The notes: generated by a model not told the origin, from the sequence alone. 64,000 nucleotides of DNA from Streptomyces sp. NRRL WC-3618 (GCF_001280005.1 NZ_LGDW01000073.1:1-64000); one strand, 5' to 3'; shown: positions 1 to 9,072, counted from the stretch's first letter. Numbers and translations are program-made.

Positions 1-82
1 GGGGCGGCACGGGTAGGCGCAGCGGCGCCCGTTCAGCGCCGGGTTGCGCGACTCCGCCCCCCGCCCAGCCGCACCCCGGGCC

Positions 83-775
83 TCAGGCGTCCAACTCCCC
101 CCGACCCTCCCCGCGTTCCAGTTTCTCCTGGCGCCGTTCTGCCTTCAGGCGTTGGCGTTCCGCCCTCGCGAGTTTGCGGGTGACTCCCACCCCGCCCCAG
201 AAGGCGACCCCCTGGAGGATCACCCGCGGGGCGCCGGGATCTCCCAGCACCCCCTCCTGGCTGTGGTCGAAGCCGCCCATGATGCCGATGCCCCGCACGA
301 CCACCTCGATGCCGGGCGGCACAACCACATTCATGCCGCCCATGATCGCGACGCAGTTGACAACCACCTCACGGTCCACGAAGTTCGCCTCGCGCAGGTC
401 GAGTTCCCCGCCGCCCCAGAACGCCAACGAGTTGAACCGCCGAGGCACCGTCCAGCGCCCCCTGCGCTGAAACCCGCCCATGACGGCGACAGCCCACCGC
501 GAGGACCCCTCACCCCCGACGATCCGGTCCGCCCAACTCCCGCCACCCACCGGCTGCTTGACCATGCTCACCGCAGGCGCACTCACCCCGGCCCCCGGCA
601 GGTCACGAGTGATCGGCGCCAACTCACCGTACGTACGCGCCCGATACGTCGCGTCGAACCGCTCCTCGAACTCGGCCATGTCCAGCCGGCCCTCCGCGAG
701 GGCGTCCCGCAGTACCTCGGCGACTCGTTCACGATCGGCGTCGGAAGCGCGCAGCTCCGGAAGGTCGTCCGTCAT
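83..775 (-). CDS. DUF1707 / LiaF-C-like domain protein
   Basis: A 230-residue protein. Residues about 8-60 fit DUF1707 (RASDADRERVAEVL, then AEFEERFDATYRARTYGEL), a short domain common in actinobacteria. Residues 90-205 form a beta-rich region with recurring MGG and WGG motifs (VMGGF, FWGGG, IMGGM, IMGGF, FWGGV), as in the C-terminal domain of cell-wall stress proteins of the LiaF/DUF2154 type. The tail is strongly charged. No signal peptide or membrane helix is visible, so it is probably cytoplasmic or membrane-associated. It lies downstream of the ABC exporter genes on the same strand with a 32-bp gap. A role in envelope sensing is inferred from the domain family only. Confidence 0.8.
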   Translation of the reverse strand: MTDDLPELRASDADRERVAEVLRDALAEGRLDMAEFEERFDATYRARTYGELAPITRDLPGAGVSAPAVSMVKQPVGGGSWADRIVGGEGSSRWAVAVMGGFQRRGRWTVPRRFNSLAFWGGGELDLREANFVDREVVVNCVAIMGGMNVVVPPGIEVVVRGIGIMGGFDHSQEGVLGDPGAPRVILQGVAFWGGVGVTRKLARAERQRLKAERRQEKLERGEGRGELDA

Positions 776-807
776 ACCCGCAGCCTACGAGGTCCCCCCG
801 GGGCACG

Positions 808-1863
808 CTACGAGACCGCGCGCCCCGACTTCCCGGCCTGCTCGGCGTACATTTTCGCGATCACGGCCTCGATGTCCGGCTCCCGTACCGACAGGTCCAC
901 CAGCGGATAATCCGCCGCGATCCGCGCGACCAGCGGAGCCGCCGACTCCGTCGCCGGGAACGCCAGCCACTGACGCGGGCCGTCCACCCGTACGACCCGC
1001 GCCGACGGCACCTCGATCGGCGGCAGCTCCCGCTCCAGGTCCACGACGAGGGTCCGCTCGCTGTCGCCCACCTCGTGCAGGCCGGTCAGCGGGCCGTCGT
1101 ACATCAGGCGGCCGTGGTCGATGACCATCACGCGCGAGCAGAGCTGCTCGATGTCCTGGAGATCGTGCGTCGTCAGCAGGACCGTCGTGCCGCGCTCGGC
1201 GTTCAGGTCCCGCAGGAACTCACGGACCCTGGCCTTCGAGATCACGTCCAGGCCGATCGTCGGCTCGTCGAGGTACAGCACCTCCGGGTCGTGCAGCAGA
1301 GCCGCCGCGATGTCACCGCGCATCCGCTGCCCCAGGGACAGTTGACGGACCGGTACGTCCAACAGGTCGGCAAGTTCGAGGAGTTCGACGCAACGGTCCA
1401 GGTTCTCCCGGTAACGGGCGTCAGGGATGCGGTACATGCGGTGCATCAGGCGGTACGAGTCGATCAGCGGAAGGTCCCACCACAGCGTCGTACGCTGCCC
1501 GAACACCACCCCGATCCGCCGCGCGAGCCGCGTGCGCTCACGGGACGGATCGATACCGGCGACGCGCAGCCGGCCGCCGCTGGGGGTGAGGATGCCCGTC
1601 AGCATCTTGATCGTCGTCGACTTCCCGGCACCGTTCGGACCGATGTAGCCGACCATCTCTCCGCGCGCCACCCGGAAGGAGATCGAGTCGACCGCCCGCA
1701 CCTCCCGCCGCTCACTCCTCATGAACCCGGTCCGCTTGCGCACGTCGAAGACCTTCTCGACGCCGTCCAGTTCGATGAAGGACTCATTGAACGAATCATT
1801 GACGGACTCATTGGCGGACTCGTTGACGGACTCGTTGACGGACTCGTTGAACGAAAGGTCCAC
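808..1863 (-). CDS. ABC transporter ATP-binding protein (ABC-2 exporter)
   Basis: A 351-residue ATPase with Walker A GPNGAGKS (about residues 75-82), signature LSLGQRMRGDIA and Walker B VLYLDEPTIGLD, followed by TTHDLQDIEQ. It probably powers export by the two permeases encoded just upstream. I chose the GTG at 1863 because GGGGAG lies 9 nt before it and it follows the permease stop by 4 nt. An upstream in-frame extension would run through the permease gene. Residues 5-30 are a low-complexity FNES/VNES run encoded by a 12-bp tandem repeat, placed before the conserved domain. The C-terminal ~80 residues match the extra domain of DrrA/NatA-type exporters. The substrate is unknown. Confidence 0.9.
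   Translation of the reverse strand: MDLSFNESVNESVNESANESVNDSFNESFIELDGVEKVFDVRKRTGFMRSERREVRAVDSISFRVARGEMVGYIGPNGAGKSTTIKMLTGILTPSGGRLRVAGIDPSRERTRLARRIGVVFGQRTTLWWDLPLIDSYRLMHRMYRIPDARYRENLDRCVELLELADLLDVPVRQLSLGQRMRGDIAAALLHDPEVLYLDEPTIGLDVISKARVREFLRDLNAERGTTVLLTTHDLQDIEQLCSRVMVIDHGRLMYDGPLTGLHEVGDSERTLVVDLERELPPIEVPSARVVRVDGPRQWLAFPATESAAPLVARIAADYPLVDLSVREPDIEAVIAKMYAEQAGKSGRAVS
1777..1848 (-). repeat. Six 12-bp tandem repeats inside the ATPase coding start
   Basis: Six consecutive 12-bp units (consensus on the plus strand GACGGACTCGTT, two units identical) lie in frame near the start of the ABC ATPase gene and encode the NESV/NESF run. Because the unit is a multiple of three, copy-number changes would not break the frame. 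Confidence 0.9.
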
Positions 1864-1867
1864 GTGC

Positions 1868-2788
1868 CTAACTCCCCGTGCTTCGGTACGAACGAAGTCC
1901 CGCCCGCCACGCCAGCCCGGCGAGCGCGCAGCAGCCCGCCGCCACCAGCGGCGGCAGGAACGCCACCCACGTCGGCAGATCGAGCGGATACGGGCGGCCC
2001 AGCACATACAGCGCGGGCAGCCAGTTGACGAAGGCCAGCGGGAGGACGAACGTCACCCCGCGCACCAGATCCTGCGCGAACAGACCCGGCGGATACTGCA
2101 ACAGCGTGCTGCCGCCGTACGTGAACGCGTTCTGCACCTCGGAGGCGTCCCGCGCCACGAACTGGAACGCCGCGCCCGCGACGAACACCGCGCAGAAGAT
2201 CGCCCCGCCACTGACCACCATCACCGGCATCAGCAGCACCTTGGCCGTCGTCCACTGGACGCCGTCGAGGGAGAGCAGGGCGTAGCCGAGCACCATGAGC
2301 CCCTGGGTGATCCGGCCCAGGCGGCGCAGCGCGAACCGGTCCGCGGCGACCTGCGCGAGCACCGGCGCCGGCCGGACGAGCAGCGTGTCCAGGGTGCCGT
2401 CGCGGACCCGGCGCCCCAGCCGATCCATCGACCCGACGACGAGGTCGGCGATCCCGAACGCGACCGCCGACAGCCCGTACAGAAACGCCACCTCGGGCAG
2501 CGAGTAGCCGCCGAGCCGCTCGATCTGCGAGAACATCAGCACGATCGCCAGGAAGTCGAGGCAGGTCGCCACGAAGTTCCCGAGCGTGGTCATCACGAAG
2601 GACGCCCGGTACGCCATCGTCGACCGGATCCACATCGCGGCGATCATCCGATAGGCCCGCACACCGTCGAACACCCGCTCCCGGCGGCTGAGCGGCCCGT
2701 CGTCCCAGCCCTCACCGCCGTCCCACCGCTCGCCCCGGACACCGGCCCGCACCGCACCGGCGACACCCACATCCCCCACGTCACCCAC
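1868..2788 (-). CDS. ABC-2 family exporter permease
   Basis: A 306-residue membrane protein with a ~50-residue hydrophilic N-terminus and about six hydrophobic segments (for example FLAIVLMFSQ, VLLMPVMVVSGGAIFCAVFV, WVAFLPPLVAAGCCALAGLA). It fits the ABC-2 / DUF990-type permeases that pair with DrrA-like ATPases. The GTG start overlaps the end of the other permease gene by 8 bp and the ATPase gene starts 4 nt after its stop, so the three genes are translationally coupled. A later start closer to the first helix is possible because the N-terminus is rich in GDVGDV repeats. Confidence 0.85.
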   Translation of the reverse strand: MGDVGDVGVAGAVRAGVRGERWDGGEGWDDGPLSRRERVFDGVRAYRMIAAMWIRSTMAYRASFVMTTLGNFVATCLDFLAIVLMFSQIERLGGYSLPEVAFLYGLSAVAFGIADLVVGSMDRLGRRVRDGTLDTLLVRPAPVLAQVAADRFALRRLGRITQGLMVLGYALLSLDGVQWTTAKVLLMPVMVVSGGAIFCAVFVAGAAFQFVARDASEVQNAFTYGGSTLLQYPPGLFAQDLVRGVTFVLPLAFVNWLPALYVLGRPYPLDLPTWVAFLPPLVAAGCCALAGLAWRAGLRSYRSTGS

Positions 2789-3581
2789 CCTGAACCACCA
2801 CCCGCCGAGTAGCGACCGCCTGCAACAAGCGCCCCACCGCCAGCAGCGCCACCGCCCACCCGGCCTGGAAGGCGAACGTGCCCAGCGGATCCGCCTCCCC
2901 CAGCAGGATGTCCGCCGGCGCCTGGATCAGCGCCGCCCACGGCAGGGCCCGTACGACCTCGCCGAGCAGCCCCGGGAAGACGTTCAGCGGCAGCACCATG
3001 CCCGAGCAGAACACGCCCGCGAGCCACGCCATCTGGATGACGCCCGCACCGTCGAGGAGCCAGAACGCGGTCAGCGCCACCAGGAACCGGAACGAGTAGC
3101 TGACCAGCATTCCCAGCGCGACCGCGACCAGGAACGCCAGCCAGGTCACTGGGGAGGTCGGAAGCGTCAGGTCGAAGAGCCAGGCGCCGACCGCGACCGG
3201 GATCAGTCCCCGGCCCAGCAGATGGAACAGGGCCCGGCCCATGTCCTGGGCCAGCCACCACAGCTGCAGGTCGGCCGGCCGGTAAAGGTCGATCGCGATG
3301 TCACCCGTACGGATACGTTCGATCAGCTCGTCCTCGAAGCCAGTGCCCATCACGCACATCGTCATCAGCAGCGCCTGGCCCAGCCACACATAGGTGAGAG
3401 CCTGGGACTGGTCGTACCCACCGAGGTGCGGTCTCTCGTCCCACAGCGCGATGTAGGTGTAGGCCAGGATCACGCCGAAGACGGTGTTGGTGAACATCCC
3501 CGCCAGCGTGGCCGTCCGGTAGGTGGCATAACGTCGGAAACCCCCGGCCGCGACGGCCGCGTACAACCGCCCAGAACCCAC
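2781..3581 (-). CDS. ABC-2 family exporter permease
   Basis: A 266-residue integral membrane protein, first gene of the exporter operon. Its hydrophobic segments include TVFGVILAYTYIALW, VTWLAFLVAVALGMLVSYSF and GTFAFQAGWAVALLAVG. The reading frame stays open far upstream, antisense to the PBP gene, but the GTG at 3581 has GGAAGG 8 nt before it and the conserved protein begins there (VGSGRLYAAVAAGGF). Together with the second permease and the ATPase it probably forms a heterodimeric exporter. No substrate clue is present. Confidence 0.87.
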   Translation of the reverse strand: MGSGRLYAAVAAGGFRRYATYRTATLAGMFTNTVFGVILAYTYIALWDERPHLGGYDQSQALTYVWLGQALLMTMCVMGTGFEDELIERIRTGDIAIDLYRPADLQLWWLAQDMGRALFHLLGRGLIPVAVGAWLFDLTLPTSPVTWLAFLVAVALGMLVSYSFRFLVALTAFWLLDGAGVIQMAWLAGVFCSGMVLPLNVFPGLLGEVVRALPWAALIQAPADILLGEADPLGTFAFQAGWAVALLAVGRLLQAVATRRVVVQGG

Positions 3582-3792
3582 GACACCAGCCTTCCGCGAC
3601 GTTTCCGGACCGAAGCGCAGGAGCCTAGTCCACGCCGCTGTCCGCCCGCCACGCGTTTTCGGCGGAACCGTGCCGAGGTCAGGGAACTGATCGGGTGGTG
3701 CGACAGTCTTCAAGAGGGGGCGTTGTAGAGGTTTGAAACGCGTGAGAGGTCGTACGGGAACGTACGACGCGAAACAGGAGTCCGTGCACCAC

Positions 3793-6417
3793 ATGAGCGA
3801 CCAGCCAGAGCCGCAGCAACCGACGCAGGACCCGGCACCCGCAAAACCCGTACCCGTCGCAGAAACCGACCCGAAACCCGAGACGGCCCCCGACACGGAT
3901 TCGGATGGGGGACCGGTCGCGGGACCGGTCGCGGGACCGGTCGCGGAACCGGTCGCGGAACCGGACCGGGAATCGGACGTCGCGGAGGGCGGGACACCCG
4001 AGAAGGCCACGCAGGCCACGCAGGCTCCGACGGCTCCGACGGCTCCGACGGCTCCGACGGCCAAGCGTCCTCGGCGTACCGGATGGCGGCGACTGGTCCC
4101 GACCTGGCGCTTCGTGCTCGGCACGTTCCTCGTCGGGATCCTGCTGGTCATCGGCCTGTTCGCGCTTGGCTACTACATGGTCGACATCCCGGCGGCGAAC
4201 GCGGCGGCCATCAAGCAGAGCAACGTCTACCTCTACGCCGACGGCAGCCAGCTCGCCCGCGACGGCGAGGTCAACCGCGAGAACGTGGCCCTGTCGCAGA
4301 TCTCCAAGGACGCCCAGCACGCCGTACTGGCAGCCGAGGACCGCGACTTCTACACCGAGTCGGCGATCGACCCCAAGGCGATGCTCCGCGCCGCCTGGAA
4401 CACGGTGACCGGCAAGGGCAAGCAGTCCGGCTCGACGATCACCCAGCAGTACGTGAAGAACTACTACCTCGCACAGGACCAGACCGTCACCCGAAAGGTG
4501 AAGGAGTTCTTCATCTCGATCAAGCTGGACCGGGTGAAATCCAAGGACCAGATCCTCGAGGGCTACCTCAACACCAGCTACGCCGGCCGCAACTCCTACG
4601 GCCTCCAGGCCGCCGCCCAGGCCTACTACGGCGTCGACGCCGTCGAACTGACCGCCGGCCAGGGCGCCTACCTCGCCGCACTGCTGAACGCGCCCAGCGA
4701 GTACGACGTGATCGCCCACCCCGAGAACAGGCCGGCCGCGCTCGCCCGCTGGAACTACGTCCTCGACGGCATGGTCAAGCAGGGCTGGCTGACCGAGTCC
4801 GCGCGCAAGGGCATCACGTTCCCGGAGCCCAGGCAGTCGATCGTCTCGACGGGCCTGTCCGGCCAGCGCGGCTACCTGGTCAAGGCGGTCGACGACTACC
4901 TGTTCGACAACAAGATCCTCACCGAGGACGAACTCCAGGCCGGCGGCTACCGCATCACCACCACCCTGCAGAAGCCCAAGCAGGACGCCTTCGTGAAGGC
5001 GGTCAACGACAAGGTGATGAAGAAGCTCGACAAGAAGAACAACAAGGTCGACAACTACGTCCGCGCGGGCGGCGTCGCCATCGACCCCGCCACCGGCAAG
5101 GTCCTCGCGATGTACGGCGGCATCGACTACACCAAGCAGTACGTCAACAACGCGACCCGCCGCGACTACCAGGACGGCTCCACCTTCAAGCCGTTCGTGT
5201 TCACCTCCGCCGTCCAGAACGGCTCGGTGACCCAGGACGGCCGGACGATCACCCCGAACACCTACTACGACGGCACCAACAAACGCCCCGTCCAGGGCTG
5301 GAGCGGCGCGGAGTACGCCCCCGAGAACGAGGACCAGGGCACGTACGGCGAGATCACGGTCCGCACCGCCACCAACAAGTCCGTCAACTCGGTGTACGCG
5401 CAGATGGCGGTGGACGTCGGCCCCGCCAAGGTCCGGAAGACGGCCGTCGACCTCGGTCTGCCCTCCGACACCCCTGACCTCAACCCGTACCCGTCCATCG
5501 CCCTCGGCACGTCGACGGCCAGCGTCCTCGACATGACGGAGGCGTACGCCACGCTCGCCAACCACGGCAAGCACGGCACGTACACGATCATCGAGAAGAT
5601 CACCAAGGACGGCCAGGACGGCGCGGTGACCCTCCCCAAGCAGAAGCCGAGGCAGGTCGTCTCGCGCGAGGCCGCCGACACGACCACCGCGGTCCTGCAG
5701 AGCGTGGTCGAGGAGGGCACGGCGACCGCCGCCCAGGAGGCCGACCGCCCGGTCGCCGGCAAGACCGGCACGGCCGAGGAGGACACGGCGGCCTGGTTCG
5801 CCGGCTACACCCCCGACCTCGCGACGGTCGTCTCCGTCATGGGCCAGGACCCCGTCACCGGCAAGCACAAGTCGCTGTACGGCGCGATGGGCCTCGAACG
5901 CGTCAACGGCGGCGGCGCCCCCGCCGAGATCTGGGCCCAGTTCACCAAGACGGCCCTGAAGGGCAAGGAGGCGAAGGACTTCGACCTCCAGCTCCAGGAC
6001 GGCGCCGATGAACAGCCGCTCCCGCCCGCCGACCAGCAGCCCGACCCCGGCACGGACGCCGGCCAGGACAACGGCGGCACCACGGACGGCACCACCGGCG
6101 GCCCCAAGGAAACCCCGAGCACGAAACCCACCCCAGGGGGTACGACGAACGGCGGCACCCCGACGACGGGCGGCACCCCGACCACCGGCGGCGACACCAC
6201 GACGACCGGGGGCACGCCCACCACGGGCGGCACAACCACCGACGGCACCACCGGCGACACGACCGACACCGGCGGCGGTACGACGGACACCGGGGGCACG
6301 ACCGACACCGGCGGCGGGACCACCGACACCGGCGGGACGTCGGACTCGGGCGGCGACACGGGAGGAACGACGCCGGGGGTGGCGGGCGGGGCGCTCAGCC
6401 CGTCGAGAACAAACTGA
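3793..6417 (+). CDS. Class A penicillin-binding protein (transglycosylase/transpeptidase)
   Basis: An 874-residue bifunctional peptidoglycan synthase. A ~105-residue cytoplasmic tail rich in Pro/Ala/Thr has short repeats (GPVAGPVA, APTAPTAPT), followed by one membrane anchor (about 106-130). The GT51 domain has the catalytic Glu in AAEDRDFY (E182) and GSTITQQYVKNYYL. The transpeptidase domain shows SxxK (STFK, S463), SxN (SVN, S530) and KTG (657). The C-terminal ~140 residues are a Gly/Thr/Pro repeat tail, probably in the wall. I used the ATG at 3793; AGGAG lies 12 nt before it, and a GTG at 3784 and a TTG at 3733 are in-frame alternatives. The gene is divergent from the exporter genes. Confidence 0.95.
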   Translation: MSDQPEPQQPTQDPAPAKPVPVAETDPKPETAPDTDSDGGPVAGPVAGPVAEPVAEPDRESDVAEGGTPEKATQATQAPTAPTAPTAPTAKRPRRTGWRRLVPTWRFVLGTFLVGILLVIGLFALGYYMVDIPAANAAAIKQSNVYLYADGSQLARDGEVNRENVALSQISKDAQHAVLAAEDRDFYTESAIDPKAMLRAAWNTVTGKGKQSGSTITQQYVKNYYLAQDQTVTRKVKEFFISIKLDRVKSKDQILEGYLNTSYAGRNSYGLQAAAQAYYGVDAVELTAGQGAYLAALLNAPSEYDVIAHPENRPAALARWNYVLDGMVKQGWLTESARKGITFPEPRQSIVSTGLSGQRGYLVKAVDDYLFDNKILTEDELQAGGYRITTTLQKPKQDAFVKAVNDKVMKKLDKKNNKVDNYVRAGGVAIDPATGKVLAMYGGIDYTKQYVNNATRRDYQDGSTFKPFVFTSAVQNGSVTQDGRTITPNTYYDGTNKRPVQGWSGAEYAPENEDQGTYGEITVRTATNKSVNSVYAQMAVDVGPAKVRKTAVDLGLPSDTPDLNPYPSIALGTSTASVLDMTEAYATLANHGKHGTYTIIEKITKDGQDGAVTLPKQKPRQVVSREAADTTTAVLQSVVEEGTATAAQEADRPVAGKTGTAEEDTAAWFAGYTPDLATVVSVMGQDPVTGKHKSLYGAMGLERVNGGGAPAEIWAQFTKTALKGKEAKDFDLQLQDGADEQPLPPADQQPDPGTDAGQDNGGTTDGTTGGPKETPSTKPTPGGTTNGGTPTTGGTPTTGGDTTTTGGTPTTGGTTTDGTTGDTTDTGGGTTDTGGTTDTGGGTTDTGGTSDSGGDTGGTTPGVAGGALSPSRTN

Positions 6418-6432
6418 CGCCGACTGACGGCG
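6413..6432 (+). repeat. Stop-codon tandem duplication after the PBP gene
   Basis: Two 10-bp units, ACTGACGCCG and ACTGACGGCG, lie back to back. The first contains the TGA stop of the PBP gene and the second repeats it. Confidence 0.75.
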
Positions 6433-6436
6433 ACCC

Positions 6437-6494
6437 GACATACAGAAAGGAGGGGCTGGTGACCATGGTCACCAGCCCCTCCTTTCTGTATGTC
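6437..6494. terminator. 58-bp perfect palindrome, bidirectional terminator
   Basis: Two 29-bp arms are perfect inverted copies with no spacer (centre GACCATGGTC at 6461-6470). The palindrome lies between the convergent PBP and GroES-like genes. The outer arm reads through AGAAAGGAGG on one side and CCTCCTTTCT on the other, so each strand ends the stem in a pyrimidine-rich run. Confidence 0.85.
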
Positions 6495-6542
6495 AGAGAT
6501 GCAGGAGGTCATCTCAGAGATACAGGAGGTCAGAGATACAGG
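6493..6542 (-). repeat. Stop-codon repeats at the 3' end of the GroES-like gene
   Basis: Three copies of TCAGAGATRCAGG (plus strand) lie at 6493, 6514 and 6530. The copy at 6530 carries the TGA stop of the GroES-like gene, and the other two repeat that stop downstream. The first copy overlaps the palindromic terminator. Confidence 0.85.
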
Positions 6543-6886
6543 CCGGTCGAGTCCTCGGACCCCTCGAAGCGGTCCGCCGCGACGGCATGCAGATCACGCT
6601 CGCGCATCAGCACATAGGCGACCCCGCGCACCTCCACCTCGGAAAGGTCCTCCGGGTCGTACAGGACACGGTCGCCCGGCTCCACCGTCCGCACGTTCTG
6701 CCCGACCGCGACGACCTCCGCCCAGGCCAGCCGGCGCCCGACCGCCGCCGTGGCGGGAATCAGGATGCCGCCGCCGGAACGCCGCTCGCCCTCGCTGACG
6801 TCCTGCCGCACGAGCACACGGTCGTGCAGCATCCGGATGGGCAACTTGTCGTGATGGATGCTCTTCTCATTGCCTTTGGCACTCAC
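6530..6886 (-). CDS. GroES-like co-chaperonin family protein
   Basis: A 118-residue protein with the Cpn10 pattern: PIRMLHDRVLVRQD, a Gly-rich mobile-loop-like stretch (ERRSGGGILIP), VVAVGQN, PGDRVLY and a C-terminal YVLMRERDL. Ordinary GroES is about 95-105 residues; this one has ~17 extra hydrophilic residues at the start and a ~15-residue tail. No groEL lies nearby, so it is probably a stand-alone paralogue rather than the main GroES. Whether it binds GroEL is unknown. It converges on the PBP gene. Confidence 0.85.
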   Translation of the reverse strand: MSAKGNEKSIHHDKLPIRMLHDRVLVRQDVSEGERRSGGGILIPATAAVGRRLAWAEVVAVGQNVRTVEPGDRVLYDPEDLSEVEVRGVAYVLMRERDLHAVAADRFEGSEDSTGLYL

Positions 6887-6907
6887 CCTCCGAACCTACC
6901 CGCCTCT

Positions 6908-7240
6908 TCAGCCCTTGCGCCGCCTGGTACCCAGAGCGAGCACCCCGACGAGCCCCACGACGACAAGGGCGACGGGCACGATCCGCTCCAGCCTCGGCGC
7001 GCCGTCCACGTCGACGAACTGTCCTTTGACGTCGCCGACGAGCCGGTTGACGCCGACGTAGGCACGCCCGAGGGTGTGATCGATATTCGAGACGACCTTG
7101 GCCTTGGCGTCGCCGACGATCGTCTTCGGGTGCACCCGCACCCCGATCTCGTCGAGCGTCTCGGCCAGCGTCTCGCGACGACGCCTGATGTCCGCCTCGA
7201 TCTGCGCCGGGGTTCTGCTGCTGTCCGAGGTGTCCGCCAC
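6908..7240 (-). CDS. DUF3618 small membrane protein
   Basis: A 110-residue protein. The N-terminal 35 residues carry the DUF3618 pattern (TPAQIEADIRRRRETLAETL), the middle is amphipathic, and a single C-terminal membrane helix (IVPVALVVVGLVGVLALG) ends in RRRKG. It lies 21 bp upstream of the GroES-like gene on the same strand and probably shares its transcript. The function of the family is not established. Confidence 0.85.
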   Translation of the reverse strand: MADTSDSSRTPAQIEADIRRRRETLAETLDEIGVRVHPKTIVGDAKAKVVSNIDHTLGRAYVGVNRLVGDVKGQFVDVDGAPRLERIVPVALVVVGLVGVLALGTRRRKG

Positions 7241-7398
7241 CGTACGCCCTCCGAAGTCCGCTACCGCATTGATGCACTACTCCGGACAGTCTGTCAGTTC
7301 CGCCTACGACCGCACTGTCAGCACCCCCGGTTAGGCTCGGACCGCGCCCTTCCACGGGCGCACGAGGACTCACGAGGACGTACGAGGAGACCAGACCG

Positions 7399-7866
7399 AT
7401 GAGCGAGCGACTCCAGCCCGGTGACGTGGCCCCGGCCTTCACCCTGCCCGACGCCGACGGCAACGAGGTGTCGCTGGCCGACCACAAGGGCCGCAAGGTC
7501 ATCGTCTACTTCTACCCGGCCGCCCTCACCCCCGGCTGCACGAAGCAGGCCTGCGACTTCACGGACAACCTCGACCTCCTGGCCGGCGCGGGCTACGACG
7601 TGATCGGCATCTCCCCCGACAAGCCGGAGAAGCTCGCGAAGTTCCGCGAGAAGGAGAACCTGAAGGTCACCCTGCTCGGCGACCCGGACAAGACGGTCCT
7701 GGAGGCGTACGCCGCCTTCGGCGAGAAGATGAACTACGGCAAGACGTACATGGGCGTCATCCGCTCCACGATCGTGGTGGACGAGGAGGGCAAGGTGGAA
7801 CGGGCCCTGTACAACGTCCGGGCCACGGGCCACGTAGCGAAGATCATTAAGGACCTGGGCGTCTGA
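7399..7866 (+). CDS. bcp: Thioredoxin-dependent thiol peroxidase, Bcp/PrxQ type
   Basis: A 155-residue peroxiredoxin, the usual length. The peroxidatic Cys is in TPGCTKQACDF (C47), with the resolving Cys five residues later (C52), as in atypical 2-Cys Bcp/PrxQ enzymes. It reduces hydroperoxides in the cytoplasm using thioredoxin. The ATG at 7399 has GAGGAGA about 9 nt upstream. It is divergent from the DUF3618 gene and is followed by the HNH nuclease gene. Confidence 0.95.
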   Translation: MSERLQPGDVAPAFTLPDADGNEVSLADHKGRKVIVYFYPAALTPGCTKQACDFTDNLDLLAGAGYDVIGISPDKPEKLAKFREKENLKVTLLGDPDKTVLEAYAAFGEKMNYGKTYMGVIRSTIVVDEEGKVERALYNVRATGHVAKIIKDLGV

Positions 7867-8013
7867 GGGCCCGTTTCGCCTGCTCGGGCGGCCCGTACCG
7901 GTTCAAGCCCGGCGCGGGCCGCTTTGCATTTCGGGCGTGACTGTCCGATAAACGGTTCGTTACTCCGTACGAGGCCACGAACGGGTGGTCGGGAAGCGGA
8001 GGAGAGAGCAGTG

Positions 8014-9018
8014 ATGCCATCAACAGACCCGTACGGCAAGGAGCGGCTCGCACCGGTCGTCGCCGAAGCACGTAACTGGACGGATCTGATGCGGCGGCTC
8101 GATCTCCGGCCCAGCGGAGGGCAACGGCGCGTGCTCCAGGAGAAAGTCGCCGGTCATGGACTGGACACCAGCCACTTCGCGAAACCGAGCCCATGGCGCA
8201 AGTACCCTGACGCCGCCATCGCGGAAGCCGCGAACTCCTCTTCGTCGCTACGCGAAGTGGCCCTCAAGCTGGGCGCCACCCCAGCCACCGGAACCCTTTC
8301 CCACATCAGGCGTCGCATCGACGCCGCGGGCATCGACATCAGCCACTTTCCCGGCGCGAACCGTGCAGAGTTGGACCTGCCCTTCACCCCTGAGGAACTG
8401 AAGGCGGCGGCAGCAGACGTCACCAGCGTGCGTGGTGTGGCGCGGGCCCTGGGCGTACCGGACGACAGTCGCTCTCGTGCGACGTTGAGCCGCATGCTGC
8501 GTGCACAGGGCGTCAGTACAGAGCATCTCTCGCATCATCGCGCGACCATCCCCGAAGACAAGCTTCGCGACCTTGTTCCGGGCTCCACGAGCTATGCCGA
8601 CGTGATGCGTGGCCTCGGCATGGACGTCAATGACATCAACCACCGGCGCGTCCGTCGCACGGCAGCCCGCCTCGGCCTCGACACAACCCACTTCAAGCGC
8701 CGTGCCTGGGGCCGACCCGATGCCCCCGCACCAGCACCCACCGCTCACCGGGTACTCGTCCTGCTGCCCGACCACGCAGGCCGGACCAACAGGACTCAAC
8801 TACACCGGGCCCTGAACGAGCTTGGAGTGCCTTACGCGTGCGAGAGCTGCGGCAACACCGGCGAATGGCTGGGCCGCCCCATCACCTTGCAGATCGACCA
8901 CATCAACGGAGCCTGGCGTGACAACCGCCGGGAGAATCTGCGATACCTCTGCCCTAACTGCCACGCTGTGACGGAGACCTGGTGCCGCAAAAAGGGGAGG
9001 GCGCCTCTCGCGGGGTGA
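8014..9018 (+). CDS. HNH endonuclease with four repeated HTH-like modules
   Basis: A 334-residue protein. Residues about 10-55, 66-112, 125-172 and 180-227 are four diverged copies of one module (a helix such as SYADVMRGLGM, a spacer, then a basic helix ending GLDTTHF, GIDISHF or GVSTEHL) that looks like a helix-turn-helix array. The C-terminus is an HNH domain: CESCG (276-280), IDHINGAW (D295, H296, N298), RRENLRYLCPNCH (C313, C316, H317). The ATG at 8014 has GGAGGAG 9 nt before it; a GTG three bases earlier is the alternative. Codon use is less GC-biased than neighbouring genes and tRNA-Leu lies just downstream, both compatible with acquisition. No methylase or other partner is adjacent. 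Confidence 0.85.
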   Translation: MPSTDPYGKERLAPVVAEARNWTDLMRRLDLRPSGGQRRVLQEKVAGHGLDTSHFAKPSPWRKYPDAAIAEAANSSSSLREVALKLGATPATGTLSHIRRRIDAAGIDISHFPGANRAELDLPFTPEELKAAAADVTSVRGVARALGVPDDSRSRATLSRMLRAQGVSTEHLSHHRATIPEDKLRDLVPGSTSYADVMRGLGMDVNDINHRRVRRTAARLGLDTTHFKRRAWGRPDAPAPAPTAHRVLVLLPDHAGRTNRTQLHRALNELGVPYACESCGNTGEWLGRPITLQIDHINGAWRDNRRENLRYLCPNCHAVTETWCRKKGRAPLAG

Positions 9019-9072
9019 CGCGGTCGCCCCGTACACTTGCAGCCGCCCGTCATGCTGGACAGCGGGTGACTG

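Noticed and set aside
3679..6441. A 920-residue open frame on the minus strand opposite the PBP gene
   Set aside because: Its composition (Gly/Arg/Val-rich, no domain pattern) is typical of antisense frames in GC-rich genes, and the plus-strand protein has all PBP motifs.
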